The translations under genes and the position numbers were made by a program. From Tomocerus qinae (lineage: Eukaryota; Arthropoda; Collembola; Entomobryomorpha; Tomoceridae), in contig CM034546.1 in NCBI GenBank assembly GCA_020055645.1, positions 63,736,001 through 63,800,000 on the forward strand: DNA of 64,000 nucleotides, in the 5' to 3' direction. The notes beneath the pieces are model-generated. The model did not search any database and was not told the DNA's origin. It worked only from the letters and a program-made list of their open reading frames with translations. Shown here piece by piece: positions 10,515-22,487 of this stretch. The number at the start of each line of letters is the position of its first letter. Positions within the stretch are counted from its first letter, which is position 1.

Positions 10515-12143
10515 TTATTCAATAGTATCAATCATGGTCAGGTCAGTTTTAGCATTTGCTTTTTTCTCTGTCTTTAGCAAATATGCAATGCTACGACAAT
10601 AATCGTCTATTTCGATTGTATTGTAAAGAACCACAATATTTTTCAACTTTTCGTTGATTAGATTGTATCTGTTAAGGGATGTCTTCGATAAGCCTGAAGT
10701 AACTTTAGATAGCAATGATAAGTACCATTTGTTCTCTTCAGAGCGTAACTTTTCAATGAAGTTGTACAAACGTGGGTGATTAGTGCGGAACCTGACATTA
10801 AGTGAGTTATGGTACCCTTCTGAAGAATTTGTTGTGCGTGGGAGACCTTGAAGGGTACGATCATAAACGTTCCACATTTTAGGAGGAAAAAGTGCTGGTT
10901 TGGAAAAAGTACCGATCCAAGTTTTTTCTACGTATTTTATAAAAGAATTTAATTGGGGAGGCATGTTTGACACCAAATCTAAAAATCTAGGCCTAATGTC
11001 AGCTTCTGGTACAAAGGATAGGGCAATTAAAGATCTAACATGCAAGCTTATACCTGTGTTTACATCAATGTACTCTTTCTGTAGACCCAGCTCCTGTATC
11101 TTTCGGTAAAAGCATTGCCCAAAATGAAATAGACAACCGAATACAATTGTTGAAGGCCAAACTTCAAGCAATGAATTTCTGACAGCAAGCTCAAAGTCAA
11201 TAATGACTTCAGTAGGATTCCATACCTCCCCAACGTTGGCGGTAGCTAATGCTGTGAATAGCTTTACATATGTTTCTTTCTGTTTATTCGGCAGCAGAGC
11301 ATAAACAAATGGGACCGCAACCTTGTTAACCAAGCCACTGATTATGTAGAGTTGAGCGTATTGTTTCGGTGTCACTTTAAACGTTCCATCGCATATCCAA
11401 GTTGTACATATCGCAAGTCTCTGTAAAAGATAAGCAAATTTTCAACGATATGTAACACTAGAAAACGCAGGAATACGATATGTAATTGTAAATTTGTACC
11501 TTAAGATTAGGCATAGTGGCAAATATTAATATTCTGTCCTCGTCCTTGCTGTCGTGGAACAAAAAGTCCAATTCTGGTCTATTATCACATAAAGTTTTCA
11601 CGGATATATTCAGGTCAATATCCCCTCTGGTCGCTGGCTCCTTAGGGTGATTTTGGTTCTTCTGTCGTCGGTATCGGATTACTCTTTTGGAAAGATCTTC
11701 CGATATCATACTTGCGGCGTCTTGAGATGCACCTTCCAACGCTTTTTGCACTACGACGCTTGGCATGTCATCTGAATCACATCTTTGGCGTATATCCTCT
11801 TTTATGCGATAAAATTCCAACCTTAAATTGTAAAATAAATCACAATTATAACAACATACAAGCTAATTAAATGATTCACCTAAATAATATAATTTATCAT
11901 TAGTAATAATATGCTTATTGAATTTTACCTTCCTCCGTCTGGCTCATGATTGTGCTCTTTTGTTACTTCCAAACCACGTCCATTTCCGTAATTGGCTCGA
12001 CTCGGGCAACTGTACTTTTCGCACCTCCAGTATGTGACTCCGTTTACGGTAGTGTTCGTTTTAGTGTACAAATAGCCTTGAAAACCTAACTTTTCTCCCC
12101 CTTTCTGACTTTTAACAAATTGCACTCCTTCGGACTTAGACAT
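10515..12143 (-). CDS. MULE transposase with FLYWCH zinc finger, three exons
   Basis: Exons are 12143-11929, 11821-11500 and 11420-10515. Both introns (107 and 79 bp) have GT-AG ends and keep frame, giving 480 residues. Exon 1 is a FLYWCH-type DNA-binding finger (F..Y.Y, YWRCEKYSC, then EHNHEP). Exon 3 holds the MULE catalytic core: first Asp in WICDGTFKVTP at its start, second Asp in IIDFELA followed by the family's C-x2-H box (GCLFHFGQ), and the Glu in SSEGYHNSLN. It should cut and paste the surrounding element. The start is the ATG of MSKSEG; an in-frame upstream codon at 12170 is not an ATG. Confidence 0.9.
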
Positions 12144-12329
12144 GGTGCCAGTGAAACGAACAAACAGCAACTACAGACACTTACCTTGAAATTCTTCTTT
12201 AACCTGGTACTGCAGTACTGATTATCATTGTCATAAATTGACATTCAAGCATTGCTTAAGGACAAATTTACATGAAATGGTATGAAAGACAGATAAACAT
12301 TCGTAATCTTAGTATTATCTGCATTTTCT

Positions 12330-12487
12330 CCAAAGTCATTTGACATTTTCTCCAATGACGTTTGATATTATCTCCAATGACGTTTGATATTATCTCCAAT
12401 GACGTTTGATATTATCTCCTTTTCTGATAATAGCCATTTGCATTATCTACATATGTAAATTTGGGTTTTCGTTTTAGGTGTTTTTAC
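12330..12487 (-). repeat. MULE right terminal inverted repeat
   Basis: Reverse complement of the left arm. It carries three near-perfect copies of the GGAGATAATATCAAACGTCA unit plus a GGAGAAAAT version. Confidence 0.85.
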
Positions 12488-12494
12488 ACCCAAC

Positions 12495-12503
12495 CAAATT
12501 ATT
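12495..12503. repeat. MULE target-site duplication, right copy
   Basis: CAAATTATT, matching the copy at 10176-10184 exactly. Confidence 0.85.
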
Positions 12504-13704
12504 ATATCGATACTGAATAATAGTTAAGAACCTTGAAACTTTTCTTTATCTACTACTTATAAAATTTTTAAACCCATGCTCAAGAATATTTACTTGTCCC
12601 AAACTAAAAATTGTTGCGTTTTTTGTTTCCAATTATTTAGTATATTGAAATGTACTCTTGTCAGGCAAAGAAAACATAACAAAGACTTAAATTGCTGTTA
12701 CTAAATATGTCTGTCACTTTAATTTGAAGCATAACAATACACTGAATCTCCACTATTAATAATATGATTGATTATATTGTTCATGCAATTACAAGGAAAA
12801 GTTTCAAAGCTGGTCTCATCCTCCACTACTACTTTACTACTATCCAACTTAACAAAATAAACAATACCCACAAGCTTTCTCAAATACCTATTCAATATTG
12901 TTTTACCAATAACCTAACATAAATTGCAGGCGAGCAAAATTTGCCGACATTTAAGGTAATTGCCGTTCAACTAAAAACAATAAAATTCACCTTCAAAGTT
13001 CGAATAATACAATGCAGCATCCCAATTTTGACAAAAGTTTCGTAGCTGACGAAGATGAAATGTTGCCCTTAAATGGAATATCTACTAGTACATTGAACGA
13101 AACACGAAATAGACTCTGAACATTTTTCCAAAACAAATATCAGAATAAATAGATTTACTATGAAAACGTGGCAACGACAGCACAAAGATAAATGTAGTGT
13201 GATAATATTGATTCAAGTTCTGAAATTTTAATGCCAGCAAAACATTTCTGCGATTTCAATAACCTCAAACAATATTTGGCATTTTAATGAAAATACAGTT
13301 GCAATTCAGTAATAGTTCGTTTATAAGGGATACTAATAAATAAATCAACTAAAAAATTTTACCATGTGCACAAAGAACTGTTGTTTTATACTAAAATTAG
13401 AAATTCTAAAATTTACTGTGGATGAGAAAAGTAAATAGCCTTTGCTAATTATATTCCCATAATTTTATTATTAAGGGTGAGATATATGAATTTATAAAAA
13501 CAACTTAATTCACATTCATTCAACTTATTTTTCCAAAGCAAATTAAAGAAGAGTAATGCACTAATGATTATTGAAATAATAATTGCTTTAAATTGTATAA
13601 ATGATAAACAAAAAGCGTCACAAGTTGGCCTTGTCGCTATTTGAAAATGTTGAAATGCAATTTGTGTTTCCCAATAAATGCGTCTATTTTTTATTAGTTA
13701 ATAG
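12504..13704. other. AT-rich intergenic DNA
   Basis: Only short chance frames on both strands; no recognisable gene or element ends. Confidence 0.5.
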
Positions 13705-15816
13705 CTATCTCACTAATAGTATAACTGAAGTTCGTGAATTATAATTATAATAATTTTCGAAGACAAAGATTAACAAAGCAAAAAGATAAACTACAGAAAT
13801 AAAAACACAAATATTAAAATAGTATATGAACTCGGAAGTCTCGCTCGGCTCGTTTTGTGATTTAATGGACTTTAATCTTACGCTTCTGAAAAAATTATTC
13901 CACTTAATAAACAGTTCGTTAATTCCCGAACTTATTAAATTTAGCATTTTTATGTACATTTGTTCTTTTATAATGAAATTAGGAATTTTAAAAGCCATGC
14001 TCTGTGAAAATAAGGATTTCTCCTTGCCAACCATAAACTTTTTATCTTTAAATATATATTTGCGGTAAAGGTCAAAACGACTTTGATAATCAACATAGGC
14101 TCTTTTCAGCGAGCAGTCTTTCAAAAATAACCTTGCCTGCTGAAAGTAAAAGTGCATATCTCTCTTGCATCTAGGATCAAAAAACCCTATCATGATTTCA
14201 GGTTTTAGTATGTTGTGCTTTATTCTCCAGGACGATGCCTTCTCTGATAATTTATACCAAATCCACTCCGACGTTTCATTTTCTGAGATATTATTTTGAA
14301 TGAATATTTGTTCGCTCTTGTTGCTTTCCCTTGAAGTTCCCATACATTCATATTCTCTGGCCGATTTTGATTCATTAAAATTAAGTTTGCCGCAAGAATC
14401 TGTTTTGTGTTTTGTATTAACCAAATGGCAAACGTTCAATTGCCTCCAAATTGTTCTATTTCCGTATGCGATGAAATTTTTCAGTTCTCTTGGTCCAATT
14501 AAAGTAAAATTGTTAAGTTCATCAAAAAAATTATAAGAATATCTCCTAGGAGGTGGGATTGTCTTCCGGCTAACTATTATTCCTTTGTATCCATTACTGA
14601 AAATTATTCCAAATAATAACCAAATCCCAAAAGTACAAACAGCTTTTCTTTTATCGATTCTTTTATCAATAGTCACATTTTGCTCAACAAGTGCAGCAAA
14701 GAAATTAAATAAATTGAAACCAATTATTTTCAGTGCCAATTTTCTTGTAATTGAGGATAGTAAAACTATTTTTTGTATCGTGAATACAAATACAAGCAAA
14801 AACATGGATAAGAAAAACAATATCCACGATCCTTTATCGTATGGTTTTATGAACAATTTCAAAGTTGAATCTTGATACATCAGTCCCGAACAAGTCACAA
14901 ACCGTAATTTTTCCATTTTGTAAACTATTTGATGGTATTGAAGGCGAAAAGAAGGAAGAAGATGAATTCCTCGATTTTCTCCAATTACAAAATCTTTTAT
15001 TTGATACTTGTTTTCTTTCGTGATTACACGATAACTCTCCCATAGAAATGTATACAGTACATCTTCATAAGTTAACTTTTGGCTTTTTATTGAAATGAAT
15101 GGATTTATCCATTTCGCATCAATAAATGACTGATTATGAGGAACAAAACTGGAATTTTGAGAATTGATTTCGAAAACATTTTTAGATTTGTAAAATGTGT
15201 CAGCAAAATAACGAAATTCTTCCAAACTTTCTTTTAAGTTTTCTAAATTAGCTGGAATTGTCGATACGTCAGTTAAATTTTTAAGTTCGGAACAGTTGGG
15301 ATTAGTTATCTTGCAAGGGCAACCGATGCAGACAGTCTGTTCACTTTTTATTCGAAAAGATTCGCCATCATTGTCTTTTTCATCAGTAGTTAAAATTAGA
15401 GATAGTCCGTAAGGGAACATCCCAGTAGTAGTGAAACCCGGGGCTATGTAAATGTGATATCCGAGAGATTCATAACAAAACTGAGCTTTGTTGTAGTTCT
15501 TAGCGTCATCACAACTACTATTGGTATACGGGTAGCCAAATGATTCCTTTTCAAAATTTAAAGTGATTCTCAAATATGGAAATATCCATTTTCGGCGTAC
15601 TGATATACTTTCCAACCTGCTGATGTGTATAATTGAAATTGGGACTTTTAAACCACTTCCAATGTTTGGCAGGTATTTGTCAAAAATGAAAACAGGAGCA
15701 CAGTCTGAAAATTCATTTGCCAACATTTCCAAATTATCGGAGTTTAGTACTACTGAGTTTACTTTTAGATATAGCAGAGAGAGCAAAAATATCTCTACAC
15801 AAAATTTCATTGTCAA
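13705..15816 (-). CDS. Divergent ionotropic receptor (IR), single exon, paralogue
   Basis: This 703-residue protein is a paralogue of the product of 7132-9276, and alignment by eye is continuous. It has a signal peptide (about 4-22) and an extracellular region with the same Cys cluster (EQTVCIGCP). A TM1 begins at GSWILFFLSMFLLVFVF, a pore loop contains LFNFFAALVEQNV, a TM2 is built on TFGIWLLFGIIFSNGYKGII, and a final TM lies near the C terminus. The strongly shared blocks are RRKWIFP near residue 75, DAKWINPF before TM1 and TIPPP.RYS after TM2. The function is probably a tuning-type chemosensory channel subunit. It would need a co-receptor, and none is in this window. Confidence 0.82.
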   Translation of the reverse strand: MTMKFCVEIFLLSLLYLKVNSVVLNSDNLEMLANEFSDCAPVFIFDKYLPNIGSGLKVPISIIHISRLESISVRRKWIFPYLRITLNFEKESFGYPYTNSSCDDAKNYNKAQFCYESLGYHIYIAPGFTTTGMFPYGLSLILTTDEKDNDGESFRIKSEQTVCIGCPCKITNPNCSELKNLTDVSTIPANLENLKESLEEFRYFADTFYKSKNVFEINSQNSSFVPHNQSFIDAKWINPFISIKSQKLTYEDVLYTFLWESYRVITKENKYQIKDFVIGENRGIHLLPSFRLQYHQIVYKMEKLRFVTCSGLMYQDSTLKLFIKPYDKGSWILFFLSMFLLVFVFTIQKIVLLSSITRKLALKIIGFNLFNFFAALVEQNVTIDKRIDKRKAVCTFGIWLLFGIIFSNGYKGIIVSRKTIPPPRRYSYNFFDELNNFTLIGPRELKNFIAYGNRTIWRQLNVCHLVNTKHKTDSCGKLNFNESKSAREYECMGTSRESNKSEQIFIQNNISENETSEWIWYKLSEKASSWRIKHNILKPEIMIGFFDPRCKRDMHFYFQQARLFLKDCSLKRAYVDYQSRFDLYRKYIFKDKKFMVGKEKSLFSQSMAFKIPNFIIKEQMYIKMLNLISSGINELFIKWNNFFRSVRLKSIKSQNEPSETSEFIYYFNICVFISVVYLFALLIFVFENYYNYNSRTSVILLVR

Positions 15817-16832
15817 AAATGTAATTTCATCACGGTCAGAAATGCATCAAGGAATTTCTTGCAGCTTGTATTCGCATCGATTAAAGCTTTCACAAAATGT
15901 TTTAGCTTCTTCTGCTCAAACTGATAACAATGTTACGTTTTCTTGCAACATATGATCCAGCAATTAGTATGCAAAACTATTAAACTGCACAACTTAATAT
16001 ACAATGCGAGATAAATGCTTAATAATGCCTTTCAGGTTTGAACTGACAAATAATAACTAGTTGCAGACTATTCCAGTTAGATATTCAAGTTTACTTCGTT
16101 TTAACATGCAACAACTCTTTTCTTACCCTCTAAAACTTTTTAATTTCTTTTTCACCTTTGGCATTATTAATTAGGTGGAAAAACTAAATTATCCCTAAAG
16201 AAGTTATTATAACATGGACAAATTGTATAGAGCTGCCTTTTTCTTTTTATTCTATATCTTTTATACATACAGACGTAATTAACAACTTTTATCGTTATAC
16301 GTGCGTCATATATTGCACCATTATTTAGAAAAGAAACCAGACACTAACAAAAGAGTTTATGCAAGTAAAATGCAGTAAGTATTTAGTCCTTTGAATAGGA
16401 TATTGTCTACTAGTACTTTTATTTTGACTAAAATGGCAGTTTACAAACTATCCAAATGGATGTGTCATAGTTATGAACATAATTAATTTAATAACAAGTG
16501 TAACTTTATAAGTATAAGGTAACATGTAGTGGAGGCATTAATAACAATGTCAGTCTTGCAAATAATATATAGCTCCATGAGCATAAAATAAAAGTATAAA
16601 TTAGTGATGCAGTAGTTTAGGAGATACATAATATACGAATCATTATAGATTTTTTTGTACATTTTATGAATATATTATACTATATGGTATCTATTTTACT
16701 ATAAATTATACTAACAAACTCAAAATCAAATAATCACAGTAAAAAATAAATAATACTACATAAATAGTAATTTCCCTTGCATCAAGGTAAAATTGCTACA
16801 GGTAGATGCATTGTGAAAACAGCAATATTAAA
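15817..16832. other. AT-rich intergenic DNA
   Basis: The 5' flank of the IR gene and 3' flank of the BCS1-like gene. Nothing recognisable. Confidence 0.5.
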
Positions 16833-18381
16833 TTACCCGTACATATTAGGGGGAGGGGAGTTGGCTCCACTTTTAATAAGTGAGATAGAGAACTGATCAT
16901 TAAAGTAATCTTCCATGTTATCAAGAACTTGTTGAAGAGATTCAGTATAGGTAATGAAAAGTCCTTGAATCATAGACATGCTAATGGTTGAGCTCAGGCT
17001 TGAAATTTTCTTGACAAGTTTATCTTTAAGTTCACTATAATTTTCAACAGGAAATTCTTCTTGAGGGAAAAATCTGGTGACCATTCCCTCAATTTGTGTA
17101 GAGTCAGGATTGTCAATTAAAACTTTGACGTCAACTCTTCCGGGTCTGGTGAGTGCCGGGTCGAGTTTCTCAACGTGATTGCTAGTCATAAATACAATTC
17201 TGCCTTCCATAGAGCTAACTCCGTCCAAGGCGTTTAAAAGTCCTCGGAAAGTAATCCGAGTGTCACTACAGCCTTCAAAAGCTAAATTGGTCTCCCTGGA
17301 AGAAGCATCTTTGCTTTCTCGACTAATAAATGCTGCATCAATATCTTCCAGAAGGATAATACTGTTTTTAGGAGCTTGATTCATTAAAGTATTTAATTGA
17401 TCATCAGTCAATCCTCTATGATTGAGTGACAGAATGCAAATGTCACTTTTCAATTCTCCAGCGAGGGCACGAATTAAACTACTTTTCCCATTTCCTGGAG
17501 GTCCGTATAATAAATATCCACGGCGATGAGGAATTCCACGATCTTCGTACCATTTACCTTTACTTAAATATGTACGAATATCTTGCAACAAACTCTGCAC
17601 ACGATTTCCAGATAATATCACACTGTCAATCGGCCGTTTCCTAATCGGGCTTCGGCTCTCGTACCAATTGTCATAATCAATATTCAACACTTTAGTAAAA
17701 TCTTGCTTCGGCTCCTCTGGCTTTGGAATTGCATCGTCTAAAATGGCTTGTAGGATACTTTGGTTCTTCTTCAATGTTGTTAGCTTAATACATTCATATG
17801 TTTCTTGCGAACAACGAATTTTTGGGACTACTTTCCTTTCGAAAAGGATCCAGTGACCTTCATGCTCAAATACTAATCGCCCATACCCAGGGAAAAATTT
17901 CGAGCTCACTTTATCAGGCTCTCCATCTTCTCCAAATTTTATTTCCACAACGGCAGTTGCATGTTTAGAAATAATCACTTTTTTACCAACCCATTTCAAT
18001 AGATGCTTGTGCATGTCATGTCCCAGATTTATTCCACCGTATACAAACACAGAGCTCTGAAAATTACAAACAATAACAAACAATTATTTTCTGACCATTA
18101 CAAATATTGAAAATACATTTCCCAATATTTTGTATAATATTGCACGTATAAAATGCAAAAAAATTATTTACCGTTAAATAGTGGAACAGAGTTGCAGCAC
18201 AATATTTTCCCACGAATAAAACTGCAACTAAAATTGCAGGCCAGAATATATGGATTAAGCAATATCTCCATGTAAAATAAATTCCCAAGAGACGGCAGAT
18301 ATTCAACACAGATATACACAGACACACATAACTAAGATTTTTAAATGTAATCCTATCTGCAATAAATGAATAAGCTGCCAT
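16833..18381 (-). CDS. BCS1-like AAA ATPase, two exons
   Basis: Exon 1 is 18381-18172 and exon 2 is 18056-16833. The intron (115 bp, GT-AG) lies in phase 0, giving 477 residues. BCS1 is a mitochondrial inner-membrane AAA protein that moves the folded Rieske iron-sulfur protein into complex III. Seen here: a BCS1-specific middle region with the RPIDSVIL and GKWYEDRGIPHRRGYLLYGP block, Walker A GPPGNGKSS, Walker B IILLEDIDAAF, and the second region of homology FMTSNHVEKLDPALTRPGRVD. It is 50-60 residues longer at the N terminus than usual BCS1 (about 420) and shows two hydrophobic segments (about 14-36 and 41-66) instead of one short anchor. Position 4 of the P-loop (GPPGN) is usually Cys. It could be the true BCS1L orthologue or a paralogue. 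Confidence 0.85.
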
Positions 18382-21300
18382 TTCGTTGCTGTCTTCTAGA
18401 CGGCAAAGTCAATAATGAATTCTGTGTGGAGACCGGCAATTCATTTTATAGCCACCACAACCTTGGATGTACATATCGTTCATGTGCAAGGCAAAGATTC
18501 AATGGAAAAAAGAGAATAGCAAATTGTGCAGCCTTTGCTAATGTGACTCTTCCGATACGAAGAACGAAGAATCGTGAATCATCTCACTGAGTCCCACGCA
18601 ACGCAAGTGAAACGTTGCTGACTCTCACTATGTTATTTAGCATGCAGTGGCGAAGAATACGTTTCAGTTCTGAAGCGAACACGACAGCATGCATAATACT
18701 TTTTGCACGATCCAGATACGTAGTCAATGCATACTAACGTTATTTGTACTACGAACGAATGCATACTTCAACGTTTTAACGAGACAAGTGAATCATAGAT
18801 ATTGTTATTACATCATCACGATATAATGACGTTTTCATTTCCAAACATTTTTGCAGGCGAATTTTTATGTTGGGCGATTATAGAATGAATCATGCAGAAA
18901 AAAATTCTTTACTATTTCTTATGCTTTTAGCTTTCATGCTTAGAATTATACGAACGTGCTTGGATTCTTTATAAAAAAAGTACCTAGTACATAGTGCAGT
19001 CCAGAGAAATAACATTGAACTCAACATCAACAGGTTCATTTCTCCATCGTACAACGTCCTACTTTTCTATCTCTATATAATAAAATTATTTATTCCTATG
19101 TCGCAGGTATCTATGTATCTATCTATGCCATGGACGATGCGGCATTTTGTTGCAATGCACATGCGCGTATACAAAACATGTTTCATAAAACAAGGAAGTC
19201 CAATATGGGTTAACATTAGCTTATTTCGAAATTAGACAATGATAAATATGCATAATCATTTTGAAATTCAGCAATGATACTGAGTGCCTATAATATTATT
19301 ATAACATCAAAACAAAAATAGAAATTTACATAAGATGATTACTTTGTGATGGAAATGATTGGCGAAAGGGAATATTTTGATCGTAATGTGCGTATTAATT
19401 AGCATTTCAAAACTCCAAAAACAAAAACTTTAATCCAAATTGGTTCTGTTAAATGTATAAACTTATTTAGCATTTTTAGTAGAGTTGGTTTTACTTTTTA
19501 TTACCCCCTGGACCCCCTTGATTCCTTTGTGCCAGCTTGCACACCTTTTTGTAGAATTAAATAACAGCACTGGGGGCTACTATTTATCCTTCAAAAATAT
19601 TAATTCGTAAGTTGCACTCATGGGATTTGTACGTTTTTCCAAATTCTCAGGGGGGTCTTATTTTTCTGATTTTAATTGGGAGCTTTTTGGTAACTTTTTG
19701 AGCTGTTTATTAAAAAATGGAGTCTTTCATTGTCCCCTGTATTCGATCATTCGATGCTACGATCTACAGTTATTGTTGCAGTTTAGTAAAATCCTTTTTA
19801 TCAGGAAGTCGGAACTGCAGTTAATTTTTCCAACCACTGTAGAAACTATATTTAAATTATTGTATTTTCAAATTTAATATAATAACCTAAGGGAAATACC
19901 GATGATTTTTTCGGGATTGTTTTTATTACTGTGATTGCGCCCCTTAGCTGGGTTCACTAGTATGCATATAATCCTTTTGCAAACATCATGATAATGCCAT
20001 TGTAAATGACACCGGTAGATAAAAACTTTTTTAAAGCAGCTTTTCCGTGCTGTGCATGGCTTTTTCATGTAATGATATCAAATTGAATTACCTACATATT
20101 TAATGTGAATCTTTATAATATGTATTTCTTGTGGGTAATATTTTCTCCGAATTTATTATTCAGGAATTGGTAGGTTACTGTATATAATGGGTTTGTGTGC
20201 CTGTCAGTCCATCATGTATATCTGTACCTATTTCTCCATTATTAATAAGTTTATGTTTAGGATTTTTAGCATCATCAACTTTACTTGTGAAGAAAAATGG
20301 ACATTGTCTGCATCTTTATTTATTTTCTTTTTTATAATTCAGCTTGATTTCCTAAATCACAAAAATAGCAAACGATCTTTTTGTGATTGCTTTGTAATGA
20401 AATTTTTTAAATCGAAAATATCATTACCTGGACAAGTAATTTCCAAGCAAACTTTTGAAGAGTAGTATCATTTTCAAGTGTTAAATTAATATCTGTAACA
20501 AATTAGAATTCCAATAATATAGATTCCTTGCATATACTACGCATGATGAACCAAATCATTCCAACTCTTCATCCACGATTTAAGCATCTCTTCATTTTTG
20601 AAGATATATCCAGTTTGAGCAAGGAATGATAAGTCTTTAGTTCAATCAATACGAAAAGGAAAACCCATAACTGAAATACTTAAATCTTTATTTACCACGT
20701 GTAATTCTATTATTAGTTGTCTGTGATTTCAACAATCGTATTATTGACCCAAATTGTACATAATGAATGAACACAAATGATATTTATTTTAATGTGGTTT
20801 ACACCTGAACACCGTTATCTTATTTTACCCCGTGATTTTAGCTTGAATTAATTTGTTTGCAACGGCAGTTAACGTTTGATAGGGATCGGTGAAAAACTGG
20901 AAGTTTATATGTTATTACTCTTATTACGTAGATGGGTATACAGTGTAAATATTATTATGAATAATAAGGTATAAATATGAATGAATATATATATATACAC
21001 TTATTTTCACTTATTATGTTATCTATATATATGCAATACTTGCCTGTGCATGCTAAACATATTTGGATCTGAATGTCTGTTATCAAAAGTCCAATGCAAT
21101 GCCACATTATTTATATACTGTTGATATTGCTTATTATTATCTCGTTTGTCAAATGGTTGGCAAAGTCCATGGGTTTTTGAACATTTATTTAGGCTAGTAT
21201 TTAAGGTATTTGTTTAAAAAAACTGTCATCAGCTGATTTCCAGTTCGTAATGTTAGTGTTTTATTTGAAACATAATTATTTTGCCCATAAATTTAACTTT

Positions 21301-22487
21301 AAAATACAAGCGTTTGTAATGGATCCTGTAAATGAAATAAATCCGGATTTTTGCGAAAAAGTATCAAAATCTGAAACCTTTGTTTGTTTATGAATTTCAC
21401 TGTTCAGTAAGTCATAAGTGGAATTAATATACAAGGACGGTCACACATAAAATAAATACACTACCTATATCGACTGTATGTGCACTCACAAAATGTTTTA
21501 TGCTTGTGCTTCCTGTTCTAATGAATGCACGACATGTTGGGGAATTAAGCGAACATTTATTTGAGAATTAAGTATTACTTTTCAAATATTCAACTTGTCA
21601 AAGATGACAGTTTTCCCAGAGAAACTCCTAATTTTAAGATTCCCATGGTTTCATTTTGAAAACCATTTTGTCAGTATTTCCCCAACTTCATGAATTGTAA
21701 TCACTTGTATATGAATTTTAATCACGCACACGTATAAGACTGTGAATATATTTTAAATAATTATTAGCAGCTTTTTAAAAAATTGTTAATAATTTACAAT
21801 GTCATGAACCAGAAGAACATTTCAACAGTCTATTACATGTTCAAATAGGTACGCTTAACTTAAGTAGATAATTATACATATGGGAATAGTCTTGATTGCA
21901 AACTAGGCTAAATATATAACTTGCTAGTCAGTAAATATACAAAGTTAGGTGCTCAATTTATTATTTACCCATCCAATTATTAATGCGGTTTAATTTACTA
22001 CCTGAACTTTCAGAGAAAATTCCATCGCCTTACAGCCATCGCCCCTGCTGATGGGTGTAGGTATTTTGCATGTAGGTATTATTAATATTTAATGGAATTT
22101 TCATACCAATTCAAAGAAAAACATGAATTTGTAAAAATTAGTTGAGCAACGGATATTACGACAATTCATTAGCGGATTGCATTCTTTTTTCAATATGTCG
22201 AGTAAGGGTAACTATATCGTAATGAAGAAATAAATGTGATACTAAAATTGAAACATTTTGAAGAGTACAGACAGTACAGAATGGACTTTATTTATTTTCA
22301 CACATAATATTAGTTTTCCTACCTTAAATTGTAAATTTAATTAACTGAACACTGCAAATTAGAATTACAATCATATTTTTAAGATAATTTATAATGTATC
22401 TATTTATTAACAATCTTTTATAAGACATTTCCCTGAAAACAGCAAAATTTGACGCAGAGATCCCTGATGGATCCGATTTAATACACG
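18382..22487. other. Long AT-rich intergenic region
   Basis: About 4.1 kb without a supportable gene. Short open frames (for example 19620-19877 and 20187-20465, plus strand) have no recognisable domain and base composition like their surroundings. There is a small AT dinucleotide run at 20986-21000. Sequence at 19070-19130 (ctctatataataaaa, then repeats of tatctat) is simple-repeat-like. Confidence 0.5.

Larger units (their letters stand above)
10185..12494 (-). mobile_element. Autonomous Mutator-like element (MULE), apparently intact
   Basis: A 2310-bp element bounded by the 9-bp direct repeat CAAATTATT at 10176-10184 and 12495-12503, the target duplication length typical of MULEs. Long terminal inverted repeats (about 150 bp) run inward from 10193 and 12487 and begin GTAAAAAC(G/A)CCTAAAACG. 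The single gene inside encodes a FLYWCH finger and a MULE transposase, and its three exons join without a stop. TIR arms are highly similar, which suggests a fairly recent insertion. Confidence 0.92.

Noticed and set aside
19070-19130. Helitron-like start (ctctatataataaaa)
   Set aside because: No matching hairpin and CTRR end was found and the text is also simple-repeat-like.
20187-20465. 92-residue plus frame
   Set aside because: Hydrophobic by AT-rich composition, no domain, no splice or promoter context.
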